This document shows, piece after piece, positions 8,860 through 18,363 of a stretch of 64,000 nucleotides of DNA. Location: contig NZ_LT629780.1 in the NCBI RefSeq assembly GCF_900105885.1, positions 2,294,001-2,358,000 on the forward strand. Direction: 5' to 3'. The DNA comes from Pseudomonas guangdongensis. GTDB lineage: Bacteria; Pseudomonadota; Gammaproteobacteria; Pseudomonadales; Pseudomonadaceae. Within the stretch, counting starts at the first letter, position 1; every line of letters starts with the position of its first letter. The notes beneath the pieces are model-generated. The model had not been told where the DNA came from, did no database searches, and worked only from the letters and a program-made list of their open reading frames with translations. Both the position numbers and the translations under genes were made by a program.

Positions 8860-11661
8860 ATGACGCTGGCGCTCTTGATCGCGCTGCCGCTGCTGGGGGC
8901 CATTTTGCCCCTGCTGGTCGAACGCCACGGGCGTTCGCTGTGTGCCGCGGCGGCGGCGGTGGCTCCACTGGTCGGTCTGGTCCTGCTGCTCGGCGAGCGC
9001 AGCCGTGTGTTCGCCGGCGAGACGCTGCTGCAACAGTGGCAATGGCTGCCGACCCTGGGGCTGAACTTCAGCCTGCGCCTGGACGGTCTGGGCTTCCTGT
9101 TCGCCCTGCTGATCCTCGGCATCGGCCTGCTGGTGATCCTCTACGCGCGCTATTACCTGAGCAAGCAGGAGCCGATGGGGCGCTTCTACGCCTTCCTGCT
9201 GCTGTTCATGGGCGCCATGCTCGGCGTGGTGCTGTCGGAAAACCTGCTGCTGATGCTGGTGTTCTGGGAGCTGACCAGTCTTTCCTCGTTCCTGCTGATC
9301 GGCTTCTGGGGCTATCGCTCCGATGCCCGGCGCGGCGCGCGCATGGCCCTGACGGTGACCGGCGCCGGCGGCCTGGCGTTGCTCGCCGGGGTGCTGCTGC
9401 TCGGCAACCTGGTCGGCAGCTTCGAGCTGTCCGAGGTGCTGGCAGCCGGTCACTTCGTGCGCAACCATGAGCTGTATCCGCTGATCCTCGGTCTGGTCCT
9501 GCTCGGCGTGTTCACCAAGTCGGCGCAGTTCCCCTTCCATTTCTGGCTGCCCCACGCGATGGCCGCGCCCACCCCGGTATCGGCCTATCTGCACTCGGCG
9601 ACCATGGTCAAGGCCGGGGTGTTCCTGCTGGCGCGCCTGTATCCGGTGCTGGCCGGCTCGGAGTGGTGGTTCTACATCGTCAGCCTGGTGGGGCTGGCGA
9701 CCCTGCTGGTCGGCGCGGTGATGGCGCTGTTCCAGCACGATCTCAAGGGCCTGCTGGCGTTCTCCACGATCAGCCACCTGGGCCTGATCACCCTGCTGTT
9801 CGGCCTCGACACGCCGCTGGCGGCGGTGGCGGCGATCTTCCACATCATCAACCACGCCACCTTCAAGGCATCCTTGTTCATGGCCGCGGGGATCATCGAC
9901 CACGAGACCGGCAGCCGCGACATGCGGCGCATCAACGGCATGTGGAAGTACATGCCGCACACCGCGGCGCTGGCGATGGTGGCGTCCTCGGCGATGGCCG
10001 GCGTGCCGCTGCTCAACGGCTTCCTCAGCAAGGAGATGTTCTTCGGCGAGACCCTGGCCTTCGAGCACCACCTGCTGGGCAGTTTCTATTGGATGATCCC
10101 GGCCGGCGCGACCCTGGCGGCGGTGTTCTCGGTGGCCTATTCGCTGCGCTTCATCCATGACGTGTTCTTCAACGGCGAGCCGGTCAACCTGCCCAAGTAC
10201 CCACCCCACGAGCCGCCGCGCTACATGAAGGTGCCGGTGGAGATCTTGGTGTTCCTTTGCGTGCTGGTCGGCATGCTGCCGGCCTATACCGTGGCGCCGC
10301 TGCTGGCCGCCGCGGCTACCGCCAGTCTGGGCGCGACGCCACCGGAGTACAGCCTGGCGATCTGGCACGGCCTCAACCTGCCGCTGCTGATGAGCGTGAT
10401 CGCGCTGATCGGCGGGATTGCCGTCTACGCCTGTCGCCAGCCGCTGTTCCGCTGGTACGCCGGCCTGCCGGACATGGACGCCAAGGCGCTGTTCGAGCTG
10501 GCCGTGCGCCAGGTGGTCCGGGTGGCCGCCTGCATCACCGGCGCGCTGGAGAACGGTTCGCTGCAGCGCTACCTGGCGCTGCTGCTGATGGCCACGCTGC
10601 TGGCGGTGTTCGTCGGCCTGTGGGACCTGCCGCAGCTGGTCGGCCCGCTGGCGCAGACCCGTCCCGATCCGGTGACCGCCCTGGGTTTGGGCGTGCTGTG
10701 CCTGAGCGCGGTGCTCACCGTGGTCTTCCACCGGCGCCGGCTGGTGGCGCTGATGATGCTCAGTGTGGTCGGCCTGCTGGTCTCGCTGGCCTTCGCGCGC
10801 TTCTCGGCGCCGGACCTGGCGCTGACCCAGCTGTCGGTCGAGGTGGTCACGGTGATCCTGCTGATGCTGGCGCTGTACTTCCTGCCGGCCCGCACGCCGG
10901 CCGAGTCGAGCAGCCTGCGCGGGCTACGCGACTTCCTGCTGGCCGGTGCCTGCGGCGGCATGGTCAGCCTGCTGACCTTCGCCGTGCTGACCCGTCCCTA
11001 TGCGCAGGATCTGGCCGGCTTCTTCCTTGCCAACAGCGTGCCCGGCGGTGGCGGCACCAACGTGGTCAACGTGATCCTGGTGGACTTCCGCGGCTTCGAC
11101 ACCCTCGGCGAGATCAGCGTGCTGGCCATCGCCGGCGTCGGCATCTACGCGATGCTGCACGGCCTGCGCCTGCTGTCGCCCAGCCAGGACGCGGAGGGCC
11201 GTGCCTGGGCGCGGGAGCGCCATCCGCTGATCCTCGCCAGCCTGTCGCGGGTGCTGCTGCCGCTGGCTCTGCTGGTGTCGGTATTCATCTTCCTGCGCGG
11301 CCACAACCTGCCCGGCGGCGGCTTCATCGCCGGTCTGGTCACCTCGGTGGCGCTGATCCTGCAGTACATCGCCAGCGGCATCCACTGGACCCGCGAGCGC
11401 CTGCCGCTGAACTTCCAGCGTCTGGCCGGCGCCGGCGTGCTGATCGCCGGGCTGACCGGGCTGGGCAGCTGGCTGTTCGGCTACCCGTTCCTGACCTCGT
11501 CCTTCGGTCACTTCCACCTGCCGCTGGTCGGCGAGTTCGAGCTGGCCACCGCCATGCTGTTCGACCTCGGCGTGTACCTGACCGTGGTGGGGGCGACCCT
11601 GCTGATTCTCGCCTACCTGGGCAAGCTGACCCAGAACGATGCCGCAACGGAGGTTCACTGA
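8860..11661 (+). CDS. mrpA: Mrp/Sha Na+/H+ antiporter subunit A (fused A-B type)
   Basis: A 933-residue polytopic inner membrane protein. The N-terminal two thirds is NuoL/MrpA-like proton-translocating domain, with [35 protein letters not shown] and [19 protein letters not shown]. After about residue 600 comes the MrpA-specific extension, and from about 785 a complete MnhB domain ([15 protein letters not shown]). Subunits A and B are therefore one polypeptide, the group 2 Mrp arrangement known as PhaAB/ShaA. It works with C-G to exchange cytoplasmic Na+ or K+ for protons. An AAGGGG ribosome site precedes the start. Confidence 0.93.
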   Translation: MTLALLIALPLLGAILPLLVERHGRSLCAAAAAVAPLVGLVLLLGERSRVFAGETLLQQWQWLPTLGLNFSLRLDGLGFLFALLILGIGLLVILYARYYLSKQEPMGRFYAFLLLFMGAMLGVVLSENLLLMLVFWELTSLSSFLLIGFWGYRSDARRGARMALTVTGAGGLALLAGVLLLGNLVGSFELSEVLAAGHFVRNHELYPLILGLVLLGVFTKSAQFPFHFWLPHAMAAPTPVSAYLHSATMVKAGVFLLARLYPVLAGSEWWFYIVSLVGLATLLVGAVMALFQHDLKGLLAFSTISHLGLITLLFGLDTPLAAVAAIFHIINHATFKASLFMAAGIIDHETGSRDMRRINGMWKYMPHTAALAMVASSAMAGVPLLNGFLSKEMFFGETLAFEHHLLGSFYWMIPAGATLAAVFSVAYSLRFIHDVFFNGEPVNLPKYPPHEPPRYMKVPVEILVFLCVLVGMLPAYTVAPLLAAAATASLGATPPEYSLAIWHGLNLPLLMSVIALIGGIAVYACRQPLFRWYAGLPDMDAKALFELAVRQVVRVAACITGALENGSLQRYLALLLMATLLAVFVGLWDLPQLVGPLAQTRPDPVTALGLGVLCLSAVLTVVFHRRRLVALMMLSVVGLLVSLAFARFSAPDLALTQLSVEVVTVILLMLALYFLPARTPAESSSLRGLRDFLLAGACGGMVSLLTFAVLTRPYAQDLAGFFLANSVPGGGGTNVVNVILVDFRGFDTLGEISVLAIAGVGIYAMLHGLRLLSPSQDAEGRAWARERHPLILASLSRVLLPLALLVSVFIFLRGHNLPGGGFIAGLVTSVALILQYIASGIHWTRERLPLNFQRLAGAGVLIAGLTGLGSWLFGYPFLTSSFGHFHLPLVGEFELATAMLFDLGVYLTVVGATLLILAYLGKLTQNDAATEVH

Positions 11662-11990
11662 TGGAGCTGCTGTTCGCCCTGACTCTGGGCATCCTGACCG
11701 CCAGTGGCGTCTACCTGCTGCTGCGCGCGCGCACTTTCCCGGTGGTGATGGGGCTGACGCTGATCTCCTATGCGGTCAACCTGTTCCTGCTGGCCATGGG
11801 CCGACTGGCCACCGGCATCCCGGCCATCGTCGGACAGAGCGAGCGCTACACCGACCCGCTGCCGCAGGCCCTGGTGCTGACCGCCATCGTCATCGGCTTC
11901 GCGATGACCGCCTTCGTGGTAGTGCTGGCGCTGCGCGGCGTCGGTGAACTGAACACCGATCACGTCGACGGCAAGGAGCGCAAGCGATGA
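11661..11990 (+). CDS. mrpC: Mrp antiporter subunit C
   Basis: A 109-residue NuoK-like membrane subunit with three helices. The central motif TFPVVMGLTLISYAVNLFLLAMG and the later DPLPQALVLTAIVIGFAMTAF are diagnostic for MrpC/MnhC. Its start codon overlaps the mrpA stop by one base, and its own stop overlaps mrpD in an ATGA, indicating strict translational coupling. It forms part of the multi-subunit cation/proton antiporter. Confidence 0.93.
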   Translation: MELLFALTLGILTASGVYLLLRARTFPVVMGLTLISYAVNLFLLAMGRLATGIPAIVGQSERYTDPLPQALVLTAIVIGFAMTAFVVVLALRGVGELNTDHVDGKERKR

Positions 11991-13495
11991 ACCACGCCCT
12001 GATCCTGCCGATCCTGTTGCCGCTGTTCAGCGGCTGCCTGCTCCTGCTCGGCGAGCAGCGTCTGGGCAGCGGGGGGCGGCGCACGCTGTCGCTGCTCGCC
12101 ACCCTGGCCCTGCTGCCGCTGGCCCTGTGGCTGACCGCCGAGGCCCATGGCGGTCCGCTGCAGGTCTATGCCCTGGGCAACTGGGTGGCGCCGTTCGGCA
12201 TCGTCCTGGTCCTCGACCGTCTCAGCGCGCTGATGCTGCTGGTCACCGCGGCGCTGGCGCTGTTCGCCCTGTGCTATGCGGTGCGCGGCGACGACGAGCG
12301 GGGACGCAGCTTCCATGCGCTGTTCCAGTTCCAGCTGATGGGCATCAACGGCGCCTTCCTGACCGGCGACCTGTTCAACCTGTTCGTGTTCTTCGAGGTG
12401 CTGCTGATCGCTTCCTATGCCTTGCTGCTGCATGGCGGCGGCGGCGAGCGGGTCCGCGCCGGGCTGCACTATGTGGTGCTCAACCTGGTCGGCTCGTCGC
12501 TGTTCCTGATCGCGCTCGGGCTGTTCTACGGCATCGCCGGCACCCTGAACATGGCCGACCTGGCGCGCAAGGTGGCCCAGGCCAGCCCCGACCAGGCGCC
12601 GCTGCTCGGCGCCGCCGGATTGCTGCTGTTGCTGGTGTTCGGCCTCAAGGCCGCGATGCTGCCGCTGTACTTCTGGCTGCCGCGCGCCTATGCCGCCGCC
12701 AGCGCCCCGGTGGCGGCGCTGTTTGCGATCATGACCAAGGTCGGCGTGTACGCCATCCTGCGGGTGTTCATCCTGGTGTTCGGCGCCCAGGCCGGGCTGC
12801 TCACCGACCTGGCCCAGGTCTGGCTGTGGCCGCTGGCGCTACTGACCCTGCTGCTCGGTGTGCTCGGTGCGCTGGCGGCGAGCAGCCTGCCGCTGCTGCT
12901 GGCCTATCTGGTGGTGGTCTCGGTGGGCACCCTGCTGGCCGGGGTGGCGCTGGGCACCCCCCAGGCGCTGGTGGCGACGCTTTACTACCTGATGCACAGC
13001 ACCTGGATCACCGGCGGCATGTTCCTGCTCGCCGATCTGGTCGCGCGCCAGCGCGGCAGCAAGGCGGCGCGCCTGGAAGCCGGGCCGGCGCTGCTGCAGC
13101 CGCAGCTGCTGGCCGGGCTGTTCTTCATCGGCGCCATCGGCATCGCCGGCCTGCCGCCGTTGTCCGGATTCTTCGCCAAGCTGATGCTGCTGGCCTCGGT
13201 GGCGCCGGGCATGCAGGCGCTGTGGCTGTGGTCGGTGGTGCTGCTCGGTAGCCTGGGCAGCCTGGTGGCCCTCAGCCGTGCCGGCAGCACGCTGTTCTGG
13301 CGCTCCGGGCGGGTGACCCTCGGCTGCGCCGAAAGCGACAACGGCCGTCTGCTGGCGACCATTGCCCTGCTGGCGCTCAGTCCGCTGCTGGTGCTGCTGG
13401 CCCAGCCGGTCACCGACTATCTGGAGGCGACCGTCGACCAACTGCAGGCGGTCGAGGTCTACCAGATGCTGATTCTCCAGGGAGGTGTCCAATGA
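11987..13495 (+). CDS. mrpD: Mrp antiporter subunit D
   Basis: A 502-residue NuoM/N-like proton channel subunit with about 14 membrane helices. Signatures are GDLFNLFVFFEVLLIASYALL, KAAMLPLYFWLPRAYAAASAP and IAGLPPLSGFFAK. It is the second proton-pathway subunit beside MrpA. Both ends overlap neighbours by four bases (ATGA), so the operon is tightly coupled. Confidence 0.93.
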   Translation: MNHALILPILLPLFSGCLLLLGEQRLGSGGRRTLSLLATLALLPLALWLTAEAHGGPLQVYALGNWVAPFGIVLVLDRLSALMLLVTAALALFALCYAVRGDDERGRSFHALFQFQLMGINGAFLTGDLFNLFVFFEVLLIASYALLLHGGGGERVRAGLHYVVLNLVGSSLFLIALGLFYGIAGTLNMADLARKVAQASPDQAPLLGAAGLLLLLVFGLKAAMLPLYFWLPRAYAAASAPVAALFAIMTKVGVYAILRVFILVFGAQAGLLTDLAQVWLWPLALLTLLLGVLGALAASSLPLLLAYLVVVSVGTLLAGVALGTPQALVATLYYLMHSTWITGGMFLLADLVARQRGSKAARLEAGPALLQPQLLAGLFFIGAIGIAGLPPLSGFFAKLMLLASVAPGMQALWLWSVVLLGSLGSLVALSRAGSTLFWRSGRVTLGCAESDNGRLLATIALLALSPLLVLLAQPVTDYLEATVDQLQAVEVYQMLILQGGVQ

Positions 13496-13992
13496 TGGCG
13501 CGCTGGTTGCCGCATCCCGTGCTCAGCCTGTGCCTGCTGGGCGTATGGCTGCTGCTGGTCAACGACTTCAGCGCCGGCCACTGGCTGCTCGGCGCCTTTC
13601 TCGGCTGGAGCATTCCGCTGCTGACCCGGGTGTTCTGGGTACAGCCGCCGCGGTTGGTGCGGCCGCTCAAGCTGGTGCCGTTCCTGCTGCTGATCCTCGG
13701 CGACATCGTGGTGGCCAACCTGCAGGTGGCCTGGCGCATCCTCGGGCCGCTGTCGCGGCTGCGCCCGGCGTTCGTCGAGGTGCCGCTGGATATCGAGGAC
13801 GAACTGGCGCTGACCATCCTCGCCAGCATCGTGACCATGACGCCGGGAACGGTCTCCGCCGATATTTCCGACGATCGCCGCACGTTGCTCGTGCATGGTC
13901 TGGACATCGACGACGAGGCGGCCCTGGTGGCGTCGATCAAGCAACGCTACGAGGCGCCTCTGAAGGAGATCTTCGCATGCTCGACTACGTGA
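13492..13992 (+). CDS. mrpE: Mrp antiporter subunit E
   Basis: A 166-residue MrpE. Two N-terminal membrane segments are followed by a soluble domain with the family signature TILASIVTMTPGTVSADISDDRRTL and a KQRYEAPLKEIF end. The start is one of two adjacent ATGs; the first overlaps the mrpD stop. Its 3' end overlaps mrpF by 16 bases. Confidence 0.92.
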   Translation: MMARWLPHPVLSLCLLGVWLLLVNDFSAGHWLLGAFLGWSIPLLTRVFWVQPPRLVRPLKLVPFLLLILGDIVVANLQVAWRILGPLSRLRPAFVEVPLDIEDELALTILASIVTMTPGTVSADISDDRRTLLVHGLDIDDEAALVASIKQRYEAPLKEIFACSTT

Positions 13993-14246
13993 TCCCGATC
14001 TGTCTGGCGCTGCTCAGTCTGGCGCTGCTGCTGGCCGCCCTGCGGCTGATCAAGGGCCCCGACCTGCCGGACCGCATCCTGGCGCTGGACACCCTGTACA
14101 TCAACGCCCTGGCGCTGCTCGTGCTGTTCGGCATCTGGCTGGGCTCGGCGCTGTTCTTCGAGGCCGCCTTGCTGATCGCGATCATGGGCTTCATCGGCAC
14201 CGTCGCGGTATGCAAATACCTGCTGCGCGGCGACATCATCGAGTGA
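13977..14246 (+). CDS. mrpF: Mrp antiporter subunit F
   Basis: An 89-residue three-helix membrane subunit. GPDLPDRILALDTLYINALALLV is the canonical MrpF motif (the D in PDRI is conserved and functionally important in homologues). The start lies inside the end of mrpE, so expression is probably coupled. A GAAGGAGA ribosome site lies within the mrpE coding end. Confidence 0.92.
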   Translation: MLDYVIPICLALLSLALLLAALRLIKGPDLPDRILALDTLYINALALLVLFGIWLGSALFFEAALLIAIMGFIGTVAVCKYLLRGDIIE

Positions 14247-14254
14247 GGTGAGAG

Positions 14255-14590
14255 ATGCTCAATCCCTGGATCGAGGCGCTGGTGGCGCTGTTCCTGCTCG
14301 CCGGCAGCCTGTTCGCACTGGTCGGCGCCATCGGCCTGTACCGCCTGCCGGACTTTTTCACCCGCCTGCACGCGCCGACCAAGGCGACCACCCTGGGCGT
14401 CGGCGGCATGGTGATCGCCTCGCTGATCTACTTCAGCTTCAGCAGCGGCCAGGTCAATCTCCACGAGCTGCTGATCACCCTGTTCCTGTTCATCACCGCA
14501 CCGGTCAGCGCCAACCTGCTGGCCAAGGCGGCGATGCAGCAGAAGGTGCGTCTGCACGAGGGCACCCGCGGGCGTCCGTGGGAGCAGTGA
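14255..14590 (+). CDS. mrpG: Mrp antiporter subunit G
   Basis: A 111-residue last subunit of the antiporter. Three membrane helices carry the signature IGLYRLPDFFTRLHAPTKATTLGVGG followed by LITLFLFITAPVSANLLAKAA. Only eight bases separate it from mrpF. It converges on the GAPDH gene; no strong terminator is visible in the 33-base gap. Confidence 0.92.
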   Translation: MLNPWIEALVALFLLAGSLFALVGAIGLYRLPDFFTRLHAPTKATTLGVGGMVIASLIYFSFSSGQVNLHELLITLFLFITAPVSANLLAKAAMQQKVRLHEGTRGRPWEQ

Positions 14591-14623
14591 GCCTCGGACG
14601 TCGCGGCGGGCAGGCAGCCTGAC

Positions 14624-15649
14624 CTAGCCCGTTCCGTTCGCCTCGGCCGCAGCGACCGTCTGCCAGTGCAGGGCCACATCGAGCATGCGCAGGGCGAAGG
14701 CCCACTCGTTGTCGTACCAGGCCAGCACCTTGACCAGATCGCCCTGCACCCGAGTCTGGGTCAGGTCGACCACGCAGGACGCCGGATGGCCGGAGAAGTC
14801 GCCGGAAACCAGCGGTAGCGCGTTGCATTCCATCACTCCGGCGGGCAACTGACGCGCGGCGCTTTCGAGCACCGCGTTGATCTCGCCGCGGGTCACGGCA
14901 CGCTCGGCGCTGAAGGTCAGATCGAGCAGCGAGACCGTCGGCGTCGGGACGCGCAGCGCCAGTCCGTCGAGGCGTCCGGCCAGCTCCGGCAGCACCAGGC
15001 CGATGGTCTTGGCGGCGCCGGTGTGGGTCGGAATGATCGACAGCGCCGCGGCGCGGGCGCGGTACAGATCGCCATGGGTCTGGTCGAGCAGGTTCTGGTC
15101 GTTGGTGTAGGCATGCACAGTGTTGATCAGCCCTTGGCGGATACCCACCGCGTGGTGCAGCACCATGGCCAGCGGCGCCAGGCAGTTAGTGGTGCAGGAG
15201 GCGTTGGAGACGATCCGCTGGGCGCCCAGGCGCTGGTGGTTGACGCCGTAGACCACGGTCAGCTCGGCGCTCTCCAGCGGGTGGCTGACCAGAACCCGCG
15301 GCGCGCCCGCCTGCAGGTGCTGCTCGACCTGTTCGCGCTGCTTGAGCTTGCCGCTGCACTCCAGCACCAGATCCACGCCCAGTTCGGCCCAGGGCAGCAG
15401 GCGGGCGTTGGCTTCCTGCAGCAGGCGGATCGACTGGCCGCTGATCTGCAGCATGTCCTCGTGCAGAGTCACGCTGCCGGGATAGCGGCCGTAGGTGGAG
15501 TCGAAGCGGGTGAGGTGGGCGAGGGTGGCATGGTTGCCCAGGTCGTTGATGGCCTCGACGCGGATCCGCGACTCCAGGCCGTTCTGGAAGATCGCCCGCA
15601 GCACGGCCCGGCCGATGCGTCCATATCCGTTGATGGCGATGCGCAGCAT
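14624..15649 (-). CDS. Type I glyceraldehyde-3-phosphate dehydrogenase family
   Basis: A 341-residue NAD-dependent dehydrogenase. The Rossmann start MLRIAINGYGRIGRAVLR and acidic D36 in AIND suggest NAD preference. The catalytic loop SNASCTTN places the nucleophile at C152 and its partner His at H179 in VHAYTND. It oxidises glyceraldehyde-3-phosphate, or possibly erythrose-4-phosphate for pyridoxal phosphate synthesis (Epd), since the two subfamilies share these motifs. The HAYTND segment looks more GAPDH-like than Epd-like. It stands alone between the Mrp operon and a lipoprotein gene. Confidence 0.85.
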   Translation of the reverse strand: MLRIAINGYGRIGRAVLRAIFQNGLESRIRVEAINDLGNHATLAHLTRFDSTYGRYPGSVTLHEDMLQISGQSIRLLQEANARLLPWAELGVDLVLECSGKLKQREQVEQHLQAGAPRVLVSHPLESAELTVVYGVNHQRLGAQRIVSNASCTTNCLAPLAMVLHHAVGIRQGLINTVHAYTNDQNLLDQTHGDLYRARAAALSIIPTHTGAAKTIGLVLPELAGRLDGLALRVPTPTVSLLDLTFSAERAVTRGEINAVLESAARQLPAGVMECNALPLVSGDFSGHPASCVVDLTQTRVQGDLVKVLAWYDNEWAFALRMLDVALHWQTVAAAEANGTG

Positions 15650-15708
15650 GGCCCGACTCCTTCTGTGCCCTTTGCCTGCAGCATAGCCGGCCCGCGCCGA
15701 CGTTGCCC

Positions 15709-16365
15709 TCAGTCGCGGGCGCCGCCGAAGCTGGCGCAGCCGGTCAGCGGCGCGGCCTGATCGAGGCGCAGGCGCGCGCGCAGGTGCTGCAGGGCGCCGC
15801 TCATGTCGTCGCGGCACAGTCCGGGGCTCAGCCACAGCTCCAGGCGCTGGCCGTTCGCCTCGCTGGACAGGCTCAGGCTGCCGTCGGGCAGGCGCTCTTC
15901 GAGATAGGGTAGGGCCAGCGCCGGACTGCCCAGGCGCTCCAGCACCATGCCGCCACTCGTGACCTGCAGCGACCAGAACGGCTCGTTGCCGCTGGCGCGC
16001 AGGATCAGCCGCTTGAAGCCGCTGTCCCGGCAGCCGCGGCCCTCGCCCTGCAGGCGGTAGAGCTGCTGCAGGCGCAGGCCCGCGCCGCTGGCCTCCAGGC
16101 TGCCGCGCAGATCGACGAACAGCGCCCCCGGGCTGTCGGCAGCCAGTTGGGCGATCTGCTCGCCGGGCTCGCCCTGACGGTTGAACTCCAGGCGGTAGGT
16201 GCGGCTTTCTCCGCAGGGGCGCAATTGCCAGTCGTCGCCCTGGCGGGTCAGCTCGCCCTGCAGGCGTAGGGTCGGCGCACTCGGCTCGGTCTTGGTGGCG
16301 GGCAGCCACTGGCAGGCGGCGAACAGGGGCAGGGTGGCGAGCAGCAGGGCAGGGGCGAGACGCAT
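15709..16365 (-). CDS. COG3650-like envelope lipoprotein
   Basis: A 218-residue lipoprotein with lipobox FAAC and C18 as the lipidated residue. The C-terminal half includes LRASGNEPFWSLQVTSGGM, the NEPFW motif seen in a family of uncharacterised envelope proteins (COG3650-like) related to heat-shock or META-type lipoproteins. The N-terminal half has a CGESRTYRLEF segment. It sits 59 bases upstream of GAPDH on the same strand and diverges from ihfB. Biochemical function is unknown. Confidence 0.7.
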   Translation of the reverse strand: MRLAPALLLATLPLFAACQWLPATKTEPSAPTLRLQGELTRQGDDWQLRPCGESRTYRLEFNRQGEPGEQIAQLAADSPGALFVDLRGSLEASGAGLRLQQLYRLQGEGRGCRDSGFKRLILRASGNEPFWSLQVTSGGMVLERLGSPALALPYLEERLPDGSLSLSSEANGQRLELWLSPGLCRDDMSGALQHLRARLRLDQAAPLTGCASFGGARD

Positions 16366-16549
16366 GTGATCCTCCGGAGCAGGTGCGCCACGGTAATCTG
16401 CGGGGCCTGTGCCGACAAGCGCGGATCGCCTGGCCTGTCGCTACATGCATGCCTGGCGGCTGTCAATAGCGGTGGGCTGGCCAAACCCCGCAGGGCATGC
16501 TAAAACCACTGAGGAAGTGATCTAGCCGCTTGAAACAAAAGGGAAAACC

Positions 16550-16831
16550 ATGACCAAGTCGGAATTGATCGAACGCATCGTGACCCATCAGGGGCAGTTG
16601 TCGGCCAAGGATGTCGATCTGGCCATCAAGACCATGCTTGAGCAGATGGCTCAGGCACTGGCCTGTGGCGACCGCATCGAGATTCGCGGTTTCGGCAGCT
16701 TCTCCTTGCACTACCGTGCGCCGCGGGTCGGGCGCAATCCGAAGACCGGCGAGTCGGTCCGTCTGGACGGCAAGTTCGTCCCCCACTTCAAGCCCGGCAA
16801 GGAGCTGCGCGACCGCGTCAACGAGCCCTAG
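16550..16831 (+). CDS. ihfB: Integration host factor subunit beta
   Basis: A 93-residue HU/IHF family DNA-bending protein. [10 protein letters not shown] opens it, and [26 protein letters not shown] contains the beta arm whose Pro intercalates into DNA. It pairs with IhfA to bend DNA at specific sites, including promoters such as those of the Gac/Rsm RNAs. In most relatives ihfB follows rpsA; here the upstream neighbour is a divergent lipoprotein gene instead. Confidence 0.96.
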   Translation: MTKSELIERIVTHQGQLSAKDVDLAIKTMLEQMAQALACGDRIEIRGFGSFSLHYRAPRVGRNPKTGESVRLDGKFVPHFKPGKELRDRVNEP

Positions 16832-16877
16832 CGCCGTGCCCGTCGCCTTCCCTGCCCCTGTTCGCTGGAGACTGCGC

Positions 16878-17186
16878 ATGCTCTGGATCAAACGTGTACT
16901 GGTGTTGGCCGTTGCCCTGCTGTTGGCGGCGCTGACGCTGGTATTCATCCTCGAAAACCAGAGCCAGACGCGCCTGCAGTTCATGACCCTGCACAGCCCC
17001 GAGCTGCCGGTGGCCTTTCTCGTTGCGCTGGCCTTCATCGCCGGCGCGCTGGTCGGCCTGGGGCTGAGCGTCTACCTCCAGGCCCGTCTCAAGTTCGCCC
17101 TGGGCCGCAGCCGCGGTGAGCTGGCGCGTTGCCGCAAGGAGCTCGACGACCTGCGCGCGCAGGCCGCTTCCAGCAAGGGTTCGTAG
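16878..17186 (+). CDS. lapA: LapA-domain inner membrane protein
   Basis: A 102-residue protein with two membrane helices (VLVLAVALLLAALTLVFILEN and AFLVALAFIAGALVGLGLSVYL) and a basic, coiled tail. The ENQSQ-turn-P pattern is the LapA (YciS) family signature. LapA binds LapB and controls LpxC turnover and so lipopolysaccharide synthesis. It lies between ihfB and lapB on the same strand, four bases before lapB. Confidence 0.85.
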   Translation: MLWIKRVLVLAVALLLAALTLVFILENQSQTRLQFMTLHSPELPVAFLVALAFIAGALVGLGLSVYLQARLKFALGRSRGELARCRKELDDLRAQAASSKGS

Positions 17187-17190
17187 CGCG

Positions 17191-18345
17191 GTGTCCGACC
17201 TGCTCTGGCTGGGCCTGTTCATGCTGGCCGTGGCCAGCGGCTGGTGGCTCGGCCGGCGCGAGCGCCGGCCGCTGGAGCGTCGCCGCGCCGCACAGGCGAT
17301 CAGCGACAACCATCTACTCGGCCAGCCCTCCGATGCCACGCTCAAGCGCCTGAGCGAGGCGTTGGAGGTCAGCAACGACACCTTCGACGCCCATCTGGCG
17401 GTGGGGCGCCAGTTTCGCCAGCGCGGCGATCTGGAGCGGGCCACCCAGGTCCATCAGAATCTGCTGGCCCGTCCCGAGCTGGGCCGCGCCGAGCAGGAGC
17501 GTGCGCAGCTCGAACTGGCACGCGATTTCCTCGCCGCCGGGGTGTTTTCCCGGGCCGAGCGTCTGTTGCAGGAGCTGGTCGAGGCGCGCGCCGGAGTGAG
17601 CGGCGAGGCGCTGCTCGACCTGCAGCGCATCTACGAGCGCGAGCGCGACTGGGCCAGAGCCGTCGAGATCGCCCGGCAATTGCCGCCCGGCGAGCCGTCG
17701 CCGCAAGTTGCGCTCGGCCACTACTACTGCGAGTGGGCCGAGCAGTCCCTGCGCCGTGGCGAAGCCGCCGAGGCGCGCGCCCTGCTCGAGCGAGCGCTGG
17801 AGAGCGATCCGGCCTGTGCGCGGGCCAGCCTGCTGCTGGCGCGCCTGCATGCCGCGCAGGGCGAGGAGCGGGCGGCTATCGGCCGGTTGCTGCAGGTGGC
17901 CGAGCAGGATCGCGACTTTCTGGCCGAAAGCCTGGAGCCGTTGCTGCGGCATGCCGCGAGCACCGGCAGTCTGGCGCAGCTGGAAGCCTATCTGCGCGAG
18001 CAGCTGGCGCGCGACGAGCCGACGGTGCGCGATGCGCTGGCGCTGAGTCTGGCGCGCGTGGTCGGCCAGCGGGAGGGGGACGCCGCGGCGCAGGCCCTGC
18101 TGCACGAGCAACTGGCCAGACGCCCCTCGCTGGCGCTGATCCGGCGCCTGCTGGAATGTGCGCCGGCCGACGCCGGAGCGCTGGCGGACAGCGCCGTGCG
18201 CGATGCGCTGGCTCGGCTGGCCGAGGAAGTGCCGGCCTGGCGCTGCCGCCGATGTGGCTTCCAGGCCCGCCGTCTGCACTGGCAGTGCCCGGCCTGTCAT
18301 GGCTGGGCGGTGGTGCGTCCCCGGCAGGCAGGTCCTGCCCATTGA
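17191..18345 (+). CDS. lapB: Lipopolysaccharide assembly protein B
   Basis: A 384-residue TPR protein. One N-terminal membrane anchor (LLWLGLFMLAVASGWWLGRRE) is followed by tandem TPR repeats to about 350 and a C-terminal rubredoxin-like metal domain CRRCGFQARRLHWQCPACHGW. LapB (YciM) holds LpxC for degradation by FtsH and links it to LPS assembly. The start is a GTG, which puts the conserved SDLLWL anchor at the N-terminus; an upstream ATG would lie inside lapA. Confidence 0.88.
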   Translation: MSDLLWLGLFMLAVASGWWLGRRERRPLERRRAAQAISDNHLLGQPSDATLKRLSEALEVSNDTFDAHLAVGRQFRQRGDLERATQVHQNLLARPELGRAEQERAQLELARDFLAAGVFSRAERLLQELVEARAGVSGEALLDLQRIYERERDWARAVEIARQLPPGEPSPQVALGHYYCEWAEQSLRRGEAAEARALLERALESDPACARASLLLARLHAAQGEERAAIGRLLQVAEQDRDFLAESLEPLLRHAASTGSLAQLEAYLREQLARDEPTVRDALALSLARVVGQREGDAAAQALLHEQLARRPSLALIRRLLECAPADAGALADSAVRDALARLAEEVPAWRCRRCGFQARRLHWQCPACHGWAVVRPRQAGPAH

Positions 18346-18363
18346 GCGAGGCGGGCGGCCGGC

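Noticed and set aside
8680..10731. A very long open frame antisense to mrpA
   Set aside because: High G+C makes long stop-free antisense frames common. The translation is Gln/His/Arg-rich without domains, while the sense strand encodes a clear Mrp subunit.
8860..11661. Possible erroneous fusion of mrpA and mrpB by a frameshift
   Set aside because: The A-B junction is continuous and this fused form is the normal group 2 Mrp arrangement.
14624..15649. Firm assignment of the dehydrogenase as erythrose-4-phosphate dehydrogenase
   Set aside because: The catalytic motifs are shared with GAPDH, and the HAYTND segment looks more GAPDH-like; left as type I GAPDH family.
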